Assembly (NCBI GenBank): GCA_900323505.1
Contig: OOIN01000008.1
Coordinates: 806,001-870,000, forward strand
Origin: Ustilago trichophora
Lineage: Eukaryota > Basidiomycota > Ustilaginomycetes > Ustilaginales > Ustilaginaceae
Reading direction: 5' to 3'
Length of the DNA stretch: 64,000 bases
The position numbers and the translations under genes are program-made. The notes under the pieces were generated by a model. It saw nothing but the letters and a program-made list of their open reading frames with translations. It was not told the DNA's origin and searched no databases. The first letter of the stretch is position 1. Each line of letters begins with the position of its first letter. Of the stretch, positions 20,948-31,600 are shown one piece after another.

Positions 20948-21686
20948 ATGTCGAAAGCTCAGTTCTTGCGAGAGTACAAGCTGGTTGTCGTCGGCGGTGG
21001 TGGTGTCGGAAAATCGGCGTTGACCATCCAGTTCATCCAGAGTCACTTCGTTGACGAGTACGACCCAACGATTGAGGACTCGTACCGAAAGCAATGCGTC
21101 ATTGATGAAGAAGTGGCTCTCCTCGACGTTTTGGATACAGCAGGTCAGGAAGAGTACAGGTAAGTTTACAGCTCGGGTTGCACAGCCATGCCATACGATA
21201 CGGATCTGACACTTCTGCTCTTTTCTATCGTCCCCTTTTGCCTCGATTAGTGCGATGCGAGAACAATACATGCGAACCGGCGAAGGATTCTTGCTAGTCT
21301 ACAGCATCACATCCCGCAACTCATTTGACGAGATTTCGACGTTCCATCAGCAGATCTTGCGGGTCAAGGACAAGGACTCGTTCCCCGTCATTGTGGTCGC
21401 CAACAAGTGCGATTTGGAATACGAGAGGCAAGTGGGAAGCCACGAGGGTCGCGAGTTGGCGAAACACTTTGGATGCCGCTTCATCGAGACATCAGCCAAG
21501 CAACGCATCAATGTCGACGAGGCCTTCAGCAATCTTGTGCGCGAGATTCGAAGGTACAACAAGGAGCAGACCATGGGTCGACCTGGCGCAACTGGTGCTA
21601 CGAGCGGCGCAGGTGGAATGGAGCGCTTCCAGACCGAGGAGGGATCGCACGAGGGAGGTTGCTGCAAGGGGTGCGTTGTTCTCTGA
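20948..21686 (+). CDS. ras: Ras small GTPase
   Basis: Exons 20948-21159 and 21251-21686 give 215 residues. The 91-bp intron has a GTAAGT donor and a CTGAC branch site, and splits the Ser codon of [12 protein letters not shown]. All Ras motifs are present: the P loop GGGGVGKS (residues 16-23), effector loop YDPTIEDSY, switch [14 protein letters not shown], and ETSAK. The C-terminal hypervariable region is Gly/Thr-rich and ends CCKGCVVL, a CaaX box with two adjacent upstream Cys residues likely to be palmitoylated. In smuts Ras proteins feed cAMP and MAP-kinase routes controlling mating, filament growth and virulence. I cannot tell from memory which of the two smut ras genes this is. The start is the only ATG in the region and sits in context CACAATGTCG. 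Confidence 0.96.
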
Positions 21687-22781
21687 TCGCTTGACGCCGT
21701 CACCTGCCCTACTCTTCTTCTTCCGGACCTCAGCATAGACTTTTCCTCCCATCCATCCAACCGTTCATCCGTCATAAAAGAGATAGTGCTGGCGCACCCG
21801 AGGCTTCTCTCTGTCTCTTTTCGCCCTTTCCTCCTTCGCTCCAGGCGACGGCGCTAAACAACGGTGCATCTTGAGACTCTTCTCAGCTTGGCATCCCGAA
21901 AGCTGCAAGGAAGAGCTCACTCTTGCCTCGTCTTCAGGTGTCTCTATGGTCTTCTTGTGACCTGTTTGCTACTTTGCATGTCTTTCTTTCAAAACTGACT
22001 CCGTCACGCCAGTCAATGATATCCCTTTCAGTTCTCGAGACCGTCGACCGATTTTTGATTGCAGTGCGTGGGTCGCTCGTGAGCGCTGGCTTCATGCAGG
22101 TCTGGTTGTGTGGGGGTGGGGCGTCTTTCCCCACTCGACCGGTAGCTCCGCGTGGGATCATAGCCGAACTTGCGACTTGTCCTCTGTACGCTAGACGCAG
22201 GCTGTAGCAAGTATCGATTCAGTCACGAAGAAGGGGTCCTCGAGCGAGCATTGATTGAGCCTTGAGATCGACGATTGCCATGGTTCTGGAGTGTTGTGTC
22301 GAGTGTTGTGTATTGTGCGTGAATGAGCCACGTGATTCGGAGGCGAAAATGCCTGTGTGGTGTTGAATGGGCGTAGATCTAGCAGAGCCTTGTTGAATTT
22401 TCGACGCGACTCGCCCAAACACGTTGTTCAGAGAGAGTGAGAGTGTTGGACTCTGGCTTTCAGAAGAGAGCGCTGCCGTTTAGGAAAACAAACACAGAAT
22501 TTGGAGGATGCACTTCGCTCACCCTGCAGCAAGAAAGCGAGGCGGGCCAAACATGCGCGCCCATTGTCGGCAGGCTGCTCCGCACCATCATCTCCTTGAT
22601 TGTAAACCCTTCGACCACCTCCCCACCGTCACTAGCGTACTGCTGCACAGCGAAGATACTGGCTCTGGCAACAGTCTATTCACGCTTCTCCTCGTCAACA
22701 CTTTCACCTCGCAGTGGCTCGACACCAACGAAGACCGTCCTACCAACACATCAACAAATCGCACAACACTAACGAAAGACC
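21687..22781. other. Intergenic region between Ras and Csm1/Pcs1
   Basis: No supportable gene lies in this 1.1 kb. It should contain the Ras 3' UTR and the promoter of the downstream monopolin gene. The last 180 bp before the start are C/A/T-rich and look like a leader. Confidence 0.5.
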
Positions 22782-24185
22782 ATGCCAGCATCACGCGCAT
22801 TTGGTCTCACCTCTTCCTCGGCCTCCTCGCGCCATGCGAATCGGGCTCGACACGCTTCGGATGACGAGCAGTATTCTGATGCGGACGACAGCTATCGTCG
22901 AGTGAAGAAGCCCTCTGCTGTTGCATCGGCAAAATCGAGCGGTGCGCACAAATCTTCCACTTCCACAGCGTCTCGCTCTTCGAAGCGCGCAGTGAACGAA
23001 GACGATGCAGCGGAATACGATCACGTTCGACCAGCTAAGAAGAGTTCCTCTTCGCACTCGCACAGGAGCCGACCACGCGGCCATGACGACGTGTCCGAGG
23101 CCGAAGCCGACGAGCCTGCATCGGCATTATCCGACGAGCTCTTCACGGAACGGCGCGCATTTGACGAGTGGGTCGAAAAGAAGCTCTCCAAGCTCGCCTC
23201 GAAGCGGGAACAGATGCTAGAAGAGCGATTCGAACGCATCCGCATGGAGCGAGACGAAATCCAAGCCCAGTACGATGAGTTGCGCCAATTGCGACAAACG
23301 GCCCCAGAACAGGCCTTGGACGAATTCAAAAAGGTTGCAGAGGCGCGGTATCGCCATGACAAAGACCTGATCAACTCGCTCAAAGTCAAAGTGGAGGCGG
23401 CGGAGAAGCGGGCCAAAGATGCAGAAGGTGGTGGTGCGGCAGCGGGTGGTGATAGGAGTATCAGCATTCTCAACGCTAGTGTGCGCGAAAGTGTACAGCC
23501 CGAAACGCCGGATCATCGCATTGAAGAGATGGAGAAGCAGCATCGCAAGGAATTGGCCGAGGCAGCACGACACCAGAAGAGACTGGAAGAAGATGTGAGA
23601 ACGTACAAGTTGCAGCTGGAGCAAGAGGTTGCTCAATCCAAAGCGTTGCTCGCTGCCGCCAGCGCCGCACCCGCATCTTCATCTTCCACCAGTGGTGCCA
23701 ATGGCCACCCTCGCTCAGGTGTCAAGACTGGCACTACCGAACCCACCGCAGCCTCTGCATCCTTGGCCGCAATGGAAGATGAAAAAGCGGTTCGAAAGCT
23801 CTACGAAGATCTTACCGGTCTCGTCATTACGGGGGTGGAACGCATCGACCCTCACGAAACCTTCCGTCGCTTCAAAGCCATCTTTGCGCAAGAAGACTAC
23901 TATTCCATTCTGATGGATCTGGAGGAGTCTTCCTCCAAGGTCTCTGGTTCCAGCAGTGGTGCCGCAAAGGGACAGATGCGAGATGACATTGTGTACGTGC
24001 CCAAGATCGATGATGACAGGGATAGGGAGTTGCTGGACAGCAAGATGGTGCCTCAAGAGTGGTTGGATGCGCTCAGGTTTGATAGGCAGATGCTCTTCAA
24101 GTGGTACGAGAAGACCAGGAAGGCCTTGTTGACCGACGAGGCAAGGTTAAAGATCAGGGCCAGGGAAGAAAGAGCTCGCGGTTGA
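22782..24185 (+). CDS. PCS1: Monopolin complex subunit Csm1/Pcs1
   Basis: A single-exon 467-residue protein. The N-terminal 120 residues are Ser-rich, basic and disordered. A long coiled coil covers roughly residues 125-290 (KLASKREQMLEERFERIRME and onward). The C-terminal globular domain (about 335-465) shows the Csm1/Pcs1 pattern: LYEDLTGLVITGVERID, DYYSILMDLEES, then a segment ending DALRFDRQMLFKWYEKTRKAL. In yeasts this subunit forms a V-shaped dimer that crosslinks kinetochore components. It prevents merotelic attachment in fission yeast and co-orients sister kinetochores in budding-yeast meiosis, so a nuclear kinetochore or nucleolar role is expected. The assignment rests on the shape of the C-terminal domain and the coiled coil. 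Pcs1-like is the better name for a basidiomycete. Confidence 0.82.
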   Translation: MPASRAFGLTSSSASSRHANRARHASDDEQYSDADDSYRRVKKPSAVASAKSSGAHKSSTSTASRSSKRAVNEDDAAEYDHVRPAKKSSSSHSHRSRPRGHDDVSEAEADEPASALSDELFTERRAFDEWVEKKLSKLASKREQMLEERFERIRMERDEIQAQYDELRQLRQTAPEQALDEFKKVAEARYRHDKDLINSLKVKVEAAEKRAKDAEGGGAAAGGDRSISILNASVRESVQPETPDHRIEEMEKQHRKELAEAARHQKRLEEDVRTYKLQLEQEVAQSKALLAAASAAPASSSSTSGANGHPRSGVKTGTTEPTAASASLAAMEDEKAVRKLYEDLTGLVITGVERIDPHETFRRFKAIFAQEDYYSILMDLEESSSKVSGSSSGAAKGQMRDDIVYVPKIDDDRDRELLDSKMVPQEWLDALRFDRQMLFKWYEKTRKALLTDEARLKIRAREERARG

Positions 24186-24382
24186 AAAGAGCGGAGGAGT
24201 TTGTTCAGCCTCATTTGTGGTTTCCTGTTGTAATTTTCTACTTGCGTCACGCGAAAACCGATCTCATACCCCTGATGGAACTCTAGACTCTGTAATACGT
24301 GCACTGTTTTTGTCTTGTCACACACACAAGTCTGACTGGAAAACAAGTGCTCTCGATTGCATCTGGTCATCTTTCGGTATGG

Positions 24383-25588
24383 CTACACGGGTGAAGGCCT
24401 AGTTGCGGGATCAGTACTCTTGGTCACCCTAAACACGTCTCCTACCTTGACCACGCCTTCTTTCTCCCTGGGAACGCTGAGCATACCAAAGCAAGGTTTG
24501 CCTTTCTTGGCCGCCTCCGGATCCACCTGTCTGAACTCTTGCATCACTCTGTAGGGCAAATGGTTATCCCTGACTCCTGTTTCAGGATCAATGTTGGGCA
24601 CCATGCAACGTGCACATTTGGCGAGCATGTAGATGCCTGCCCTTCCTAATCCTTCTGCTTCTGCACCTAAAGGAGCTTCGGAAGCCAGGGCGGAGTCGAA
24701 CAGCTCGGCTGCTGTCCAACCGTCTTCTTCCCACGGCGAGAGTTTGGTTGTTGCATTAGGAGCATCATCCACGATAATGTTGGGGCGGAAACGGGTAATG
24801 GGAAGTGAAGAAAGCTCTTCAGGTGTCCAGTACTCGCGGTTGACAGAGGGAGGTACTTTGTACGCCTTCGCTTGCTCTTCCTTATCAGAGGACATGGAAG
24901 GATAGACCGAGGCTGCCAGCGTCCTCTGTACATCTCGCAAGGATTCGGCGGAAGCGACAAGACAAGGGAAGAAATCTTGGTATCGAAGCACAGCGTCTTC
25001 CCATTCGACCTTTCCATCAGGATTGGTGGGCCCGCTTTCTCGTGGAGAAGGACCTTTGCGGACGAGTCGCACCTGTTTGCCAAAGTAGGCGGAGAGTTTC
25101 TCGTCCGCCTCTTTGGAGACAGCATACCCATCGACATATGCACCCCAGATGAAGATGCCATCTATCACCTCAAATCCTTCCACTTCCTTCTGGTCGGGCT
25201 GAAGTGAAACTTCGACGTTGGAAGCTGGCGTCCCAGTCTCGGACTGTGGGATTTCGATGCGAAGCTTGTTGGCCCCTTTGTCGATCTGGGGATGGATCAG
25301 GACCATCTTAGGTAGCTCTCGGGCAGTGTAGAACTTTTTTGTGGTCGCGTCGATGATGAGCCATGTTCGATCGTATTGCAGACCCTGGTGGTCGAAAGGG
25401 GCTTCCTGAACCGACGTGCCACGGCACGACTTGATTGGGTGGATCAAGATCTGCTTGATAACGAGGTCTTTGGTGAGCGAGTCGGCGTGGGCGGTGGACG
25501 CGGATGCGTTGGACGAGACGAGCGCGTTCTGCAGCATGTCACTGGTCGACGTTAGGAAGGCCTTGCCTGCGCGGGAAATTGCTTCCAT
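24383..25588 (-). CDS. MOSC-domain protein (MARC / molybdenum-cofactor sulfurase C-terminal-like)
   Basis: I start at the ATG at 25588 (MEAISRAGKAFL), giving 401 residues. The frame stays open to another ATG at 25852, which would add 88 poorly conserved-looking residues and come within 70 bp of the ALG13 start. The MOSC N-terminal beta-barrel is recognisable (ILIHPIKSCRGTSVQEA, GLQYDRTWLIID). The MOSC domain follows, with RFRPNIIVDD, a conserved Cys in AKCARCMVPNIDPETGV, and a C-terminal GDVF. Such proteins bind molybdenum cofactor; the closest characterised ones are mitochondrial amidoxime-reducing components. The short N-terminal stretch before the domain could be a membrane or mitochondrial targeting segment, but this is weak. 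It converges on the monopolin gene (197 bp between stops). Confidence 0.88.
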   Translation of the reverse strand: MEAISRAGKAFLTSTSDMLQNALVSSNASASTAHADSLTKDLVIKQILIHPIKSCRGTSVQEAPFDHQGLQYDRTWLIIDATTKKFYTARELPKMVLIHPQIDKGANKLRIEIPQSETGTPASNVEVSLQPDQKEVEGFEVIDGIFIWGAYVDGYAVSKEADEKLSAYFGKQVRLVRKGPSPRESGPTNPDGKVEWEDAVLRYQDFFPCLVASAESLRDVQRTLAASVYPSMSSDKEEQAKAYKVPPSVNREYWTPEELSSLPITRFRPNIIVDDAPNATTKLSPWEEDGWTAAELFDSALASEAPLGAEAEGLGRAGIYMLAKCARCMVPNIDPETGVRDNHLPYRVMQEFRQVDPEAAKKGKPCFGMLSVPREKEGVVKVGDVFRVTKSTDPATRPSPV

Positions 25589-25922
25589 TTTGGCCGATGC
25601 TTCTAGCAGAGAGTGCGTACCGAAGCCGGAAGGATGAGGGAGAAGTGTGGAAGGAAGAGTGCCTAGGTCCAAAGGAAAGCGGTGGTGGTGAGGAAGAAAG
25701 GTGGAGGAGTCACAAGAGAGCTTGTACGTCACTACTACCCAGGGTCCAACTGCAGACGCCGGGATCTCGGTGACCGTGCGCCAAAATTTGGATCTTTCCA
25801 GCTGGATTTTGGGTGCGCATTTCTTAGGCGCATTCTCCTTTTCACCGCCCATCTTCGATACCTATCACACTCGACCTCGTATTCGCCGTGATGCTCTCAC
25901 TGACGGTCAACGGATCATCACC

Positions 25923-26795
25923 ATGACGAAGAAGGCGGATGCTGAGCCATCTTCCAGTGCGGCGCAAGATCCAGCGCTTCGGATCTTCGTCACAGTCGGA
26001 ACAACCCGCTTCGACACTCTGATTCGCGCCGTCCTATCGCACAAATTCCTCGACGCAGTAGCCCAGCTTGCCCCTGCATCCACCCGCGTCCAGGTAGTGG
26101 TCCAGTACGGCAACTCGTCCATCGCAGACATCCTCACGACCTCGGCCATGGCCTCCATCGACGCAGGTAGCGAAATCGTTCCCGAGCCAGGGATGCGCGT
26201 GATCAATGGGCGACGGGTCTACCAGAACAGCGCCAAGATCCCAGCGTTAGACCCTGGTCAGACCGGCACAATATCTGGCCTACGTCTGCGATCATCAGCC
26301 TCTACCTCGAAAGCAGCAGAAGGGGCCGACCCAAAGCTCGCAGGGAAAAGCGTCTTCGAAAGCATGCTGCAAGAAGCCAAAGCCATGTCCGGCCTCTCCC
26401 CCAGCATGTCATCATCTGCTTTGCAGGGTGCAATGCTGGATGCAGAAACAGAGCAAGGCGTCGAGCTCAAACTTTTCCAATTTGCTCCAGATCTCAACTC
26501 ATACATAAGCTCAGCAGATGTTGTCATCAGCCACGCTGGCTCAGGCACCATTTTGGACACTTTAAGGATGAAGCCAAATACGCCAGCACTGGTGGTGGTT
26601 CCAAACACGTCGTTGATGGACAATCATCAGGTCGAGCTGGCGGAAGCTCTGGGAAACGAGGACTACCTTACTGTAGGGTGCGAAGATTCGTTGGCGGAGG
26701 ACGTGGCTCGAGCGTGCACAACGAAGCGAGAGGCATTTCCCGATTTCGATCCCGCCCGATTCACAAGTATTGTCGATGAGGTAATGCAATTCTAG
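25923..26795 (+). CDS. ALG13: UDP-GlcNAc transferase catalytic subunit ALG13
   Basis: A single-exon 290-residue protein starting at the ATG in MTKKADAEPSS. It has the glycosyltransferase family 28 C-terminal fold: FVTVGTTRFDTLI at about residues 22-34, SADVVISHAGSGTILD, and the UDP-GlcNAc-binding stretch LVVVPNTSLMDNHQVELAEA. With Alg14 as membrane anchor it adds the second GlcNAc to the dolichol-linked oligosaccharide on the cytosolic face of the ER. The protein is longer than the roughly 200-residue yeast subunit because of a Ser/Ala-rich insertion of about 80 residues between the two halves. It is divergent from the MOSC gene with a short intergenic space, so the promoter may be shared. 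Confidence 0.93.
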   Translation: MTKKADAEPSSSAAQDPALRIFVTVGTTRFDTLIRAVLSHKFLDAVAQLAPASTRVQVVVQYGNSSIADILTTSAMASIDAGSEIVPEPGMRVINGRRVYQNSAKIPALDPGQTGTISGLRLRSSASTSKAAEGADPKLAGKSVFESMLQEAKAMSGLSPSMSSSALQGAMLDAETEQGVELKLFQFAPDLNSYISSADVVISHAGSGTILDTLRMKPNTPALVVVPNTSLMDNHQVELAEALGNEDYLTVGCEDSLAEDVARACTTKREAFPDFDPARFTSIVDEVMQF

Positions 26796-28653
26796 AAGCT
26801 TTGTTAGACCAGATCTACTTGTGATGGCACAGGGATGATATCGATTCAGAGGGATTGTTACCACGGCTCAGGGGCTCGATGCAGAAGGACCTCAGGAAAA
26901 GTTCGGATCGATGAGAGAGAGAGAGGAGACAGAGAGCTTCTTTCCCGAGCCCGACGCGTCAGAGTGCGAGTGTTGGTCTGAGAAAAACACACAAACACAG
27001 AAAACGTCAGATTGCGCCTGCCCCTAAACGTCTTCCTTTCCTGCGAAAAATATGCAGAATAGGAGTCTCATGCAGCGTTGATTGAAACTCTACACTCTTC
27101 TTCCCTTTCCTGTTTCAGTCCAACTTTCGTCCTCTTTCTTGTGTATCTTGCCATGACATCGACGTTGGCCCCTGTCTTGCTCTCCAACAGGGAGACTCAA
27201 AACCTTACCTTTCAGCCCCGATACGAGTTGTTCTCGTTGGCGCCGGAAAGTCTCAGTGTCGGTCTCTCGTTCTTGTTCGGCCATCTTGTCCATCGTCCTC
27301 AAAGTCTCGGTAGTACTTCTCACCTGAATTCGTAGCCATAGCTACTCTTCATTCAGATGTGCTCATGAGACTGTGGGCTTGATATCCTGTTGCTTGGTTG
27401 CTGTAGCGATCTTAGACTTTTCAACGTGGGTGCAATCGAGCAAGCCTGCCTTCACAGCCAGATCATATTTTGTCGATCAGCAAAAGTGGAACATGAGCAA
27501 GAACTTGGCTGATAGAGCTCGTTCCTCTTGGGAGAAGCAAGTGAGGCAGCCTTTCCTACGTCCCGTTTTAGAAAGAGTACGGCAGTGCCAAACTAGCTCC
27601 GTTGTGTAGACGTTACACGCGGCTGCACGTCCACTTTCACTCTTCCTCATTCTCACTCGTCCCCCTCCCCTTTCCCCCCATGAGTTTTCCTGCTCGCCCA
27701 AAGCTTGCAGCTCATCATCATCTCCGCACCAGCTCTAACTTCTATCCCATCTCCCTCCCTCTCCATCCTTCCCTTCCGTCCACCATCCGATGAGCCTCCT
27801 CGACCTTTGACCCGTATCCTTGGTTTGAGACGCATGGCACATCACCGCGATCCCCTTCTTCTTCACAGTTGTTTGCTTTCCATCGGTGGCGTTTCCGCCC
27901 AACCAGCGCCCAGCGGGGTTGTAAGCTTCCATCTGGGAGATTCGTACCAGAATAGTGTATTCCCGCCACGCTAGGCCGAGAAGGCGTTCGGCGTACCCTC
28001 TCTACCCTTCGACAGCTTCAGCCCTTCCATTGGGCTGGGCCAGATTTGTCCTTCAAATCTTGATTGTAAGTACATGATGCGGAATCTTGGTCCGTCCGGC
28101 ACCAGCCATCGATGTCGATGCTTCGGGATGTCCAGGAGGCTTCACTTCTGCTTGTCCGCTCGAGCCGTGCAAAGATAGATCGGTCCGAGGATGCACATCG
28201 GTCGGATCCTTTTGCTCGATTGCCTTTTGCTAGGCACAGAGAGGGTTTCCAGGTAGCCTCGTGGAATAGTCCTGCCAAAGCCTGACCGACGCTTCTAGAA
28301 AGCTTCCACATTTGTGTTTCGGACGCAATCAGAGGATGGCTTGACACATCGCTTCGCCATTATCGTCTCTGACCTTCATCTCTCTGCATCTCTGCTTCAA
28401 CCTGTTCACAACCCTCTTGCGACATCACCACTTCGCTCGACGACAACGACGACAACGACATCATCTCGATGCCTGTTCTGAACTCGGCTCTTTCACCATC
28501 TCTGTAATGACATTTCATCGACACAGTGGGACGAGGCTGCGCTGCCGTCAAAGATCAATCACAGGCCCGGGCTGCGCCCGGTCCCACAGCAGACGAGCTG
28601 GACTCGATAGTCTCAGCACCGCTGAAAGCATCAGCTAGGTGCACAACCATCGC
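26796..28653. other. Intergenic region upstream of the membrane-protein gene
   Basis: About 1.86 kb lie between ALG13 and the ATG at 28654. It contains GA runs near 26915-26935 and pyrimidine-rich stretches at 27640-27790. The only coding candidate I would defend is the possible signal-peptide exon at 27834-27920, listed separately. Otherwise no gene is visible. Confidence 0.45.
27834..27920 (+). other. Candidate 5' signal-peptide exon of the membrane-protein gene
   Basis: An ATG opens 29 codons with a hydrophobic core and an Ala-Gln cleavage-like site (LLLHSCLLSIGGVSA then QPAPSGV), ending exactly at a GTAAGC donor in phase 0. A phase-0 acceptor CGCAACAG lies at 28667-28674, inside the downstream open frame, and would join it to APGPGPTAQALPSY. 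The joined protein would have the signal peptide that the single-exon model lacks. The implied 754-bp intron is long for this genome, so other exons may intervene. Confidence 0.3.
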
Positions 28654-31600
28654 ATGGCAACTCTCCCGCAACAGGCTCCAGGGCCGGGTCCAACAGCCCA
28701 GGCCCTGCCTTCGTATCTCTCCTACTCTCCGGTCGATACCAACGTCATCCAATACACGTCGACTCTCACCCAAGTCGTTTATGACCCACAAGGAAACTTC
28801 GGACCCTATGTGACTACCAACCTTGTCCAAGGCACGACAACTTCGATCGACTACTCGATCGTTCAAGTACCTTTGCTCTACACAGGGCCCTTCCCAGCAC
28901 CAGATCTCGGAACGCTCTATACAACACCCGGACAGAGTCTTCCCTCTGCCACTAGTGCAGCACCCACATCCGCCACGGTAGGAAGCAGTGCCAGCAATGC
29001 CAGTCCTACACAGACAGCTGCTCCCTCTTCTGCTGCAACCAACACTGCTGGAACAGCGACCAGCACCCAGGAAGGCTCAGTGACGGCAGAGTCAGCACCA
29101 ACCATAACCCCAACATCCACAGTACCACCAGATAGCAGCGCGTCGAGCCTTTCTGCTGCACCGACGACGGCGCCTTCGAGCACTGTCTCTCCCAGCAGCT
29201 CTACAGCTACGAATCCAGGTTCCTCCACGAGCACAACTTCTGGTGAGTCCTCTGCAACAACAACCGGCGTTCCTAATCCCAACGTCCGAGCTGCAAAGGA
29301 TCTCTCTGGTGGCCAGATTGCAGGCATCGTGATTGGAGCATTCTTTGCTCTACTCCTTCTTCTCTTGCTCCTTCTGTGCTGCCTACGTCGACGCAGGAAG
29401 AAGCGCCAGCAGCAGAAAGTACTGGCTGCAGCCACAGGAGGTGGTGGTGCAGGAGGAAGCTCACGTGCAGGAGGTGGTGCTCGTGGGAACTATGCTGCAA
29501 TTGGTGCTGGTGCGGCGGCTGCGGGACTTGGAGCATCAGGAGCAGCCGCCGCAGGGCGTCGAGGAAGTCTCGGAAGTGATGATTGGGAGGAGGACCACCT
29601 CACCGGAAGCGGCGCAGGCTCAGGCTTCTTCGTGGTTGGAGGCAGACGACTGGGTCCAGATCGTCGTGCTAGCATGGCCTCGCGAAGATCGCGTGCTTCT
29701 GCTGGCGGGGGCGGAAGATACACTGCTGCCAATGTTGCCCCTGCTTCTGCTCAAAACGCTGCCAAGACCACTGGTCTCGCCAGCCTGGCTGCAGCAGGTG
29801 CCGGCTTCCTGGGTGCTGCATTTGGTCTCGGCAAGAAAAAGAAAAAGAACCGCGTCGAGATCGAAGAGGAGCAACCCTTGAGCGACGAGGATTTGGGCGA
29901 TGGCAGCATGGCGGAGCGTCGAGGGCTGATGCCTTACCATGACTCGCCCGGCAGCGGATACGGCTCTGGTCGTGAGATGCGAGAAGCCTCACCCCAGGTT
30001 TTGGGTCCTGCAGCCGCGTTGCTGGGGGCCGCCGGGGCTGGAGGAGCTGCTGCTGCTTATGGTGCTAATCGGGGTCATGGGTCAGAAGCTGGCTTCCCAC
30101 AAAGATCACAGTACATGCCTGGATATGGAGGAGCCAGCATGTCTCGACCACCGTCCAGCGCATTCTCTGGCTCTGGAGCTTCATCGTCCGGTCCTGGCTC
30201 GAGCAGCAATGCTACTGGTGTCACGTCAAGCTCACACACACAAAGGGCCGGTGGTCCATCGGCGATGAGCAGCAGCAACAGCACCGGCGGTTTCACGACA
30301 AGTGGAAGTGGTGCGAGCCTGCCTCCACCTCCTCGTGCCCCGCGCAGCTCGCCCCAAAGCTCGGTGCAGACTTATGGAAATCTCAATCCGGCATCTTCCG
30401 CAACACCATTCTCTTCACCTGCTACCGGGACAGATGCCAACACTTCGGCGCTGACCGGTCAGAACCCTCGCTTCTCTGCAGACACAACGGATAGCGCTAC
30501 ATCTGCGACGGGCGGGTTGAACCCTGCCCTCCTTGGAATCGGAGCAGGAGCTCTCGGTGGATTGGGCGCTTTGGCAGCGGGACACCGCGAGAGTGATGGC
30601 AGTACCTATTCTCGACATAACCTGACACTGTCCTCCGACATGCGCGGCTCTCACGTCTCGGAAATGTCTGCGGAGGAGCTGAGCCATCTCCGATCCACGG
30701 ACCCCGAGCGATATAGTCGCTTCATCTCTACCGGAAGCACTCTTTTGGGTCCTGACTATCAGCCTTCCCCCGACCTCGATGCCGATAGCAAGGATCCTAG
30801 TGGCTCAACAAATGCTTCGCCCTTTCAAGCCGGTACAATGGGGACCGGCACAACCGCTTTCCAGCGCACCCGACTTGCCACCATTCGTAGCGTTGGTGAG
30901 TTCGGTGAAAAGGGCGACAGCAGCGGACCCGTCACTCAAAGCACGGGTAGCCGGACCACATCTTCTCAGGCCTTCACGTCGATGCATGCCGCCAGTGCCG
31001 CATCTGGATCCCTGGGAGCTTCCTCTGGCTCGAGGCACGTCACTTCACCGCTACCTGTTTACGAGCCGCAACAGCTGCAAGCGGGCGAGACTCTACCCCA
31101 CTACACCTTCCATGATCAGCCTGCGACGTCCATGCGACACAGCGACACTGAACTGATCCAGAGCACAGTCTCTGAAGGTCAAGGACGCTTTGTCACTCCA
31201 CCAGATTCGCCTCGCAACACGCTTGGGGGAGCAATGAGTCTCCGAAGCGCTGAGCGTCCAAGCTCTGAGGCGCACAGATACGCTGACGCCAGCGATAGCG
31301 ACTTTGGAGAGGCTGCTGGACTGGAAAATGTCCAAGGCGACCAGCATGGAACCGAGCTTGCTGAGCGAGGTGTTGCTAGCGCTGGCATCTTGGGTGGTGT
31401 TGCTGCAGGCTGGCGTCGCTTGACGATGGGACAGTATGCATGGATTCCTGGAGCCTCGTCCTCTCGCGGGCATCAAAACTCGTCGTTCGAAGACTCTTCT
31501 GGCGATCTGATCGATGTTGAAGGTCGATTCAGCCACGATCAAGGCCAGCGACCCTCGGAAGACTCGAGCCGACTGATTCACCAACGACGCGCATCCCGTC

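Noticed and set aside
28639..28653. Starting the large membrane protein at 28639
   Set aside because: The codon there is GTG; the first ATG is at 28654, and a stop lies immediately upstream at 28636-28638.
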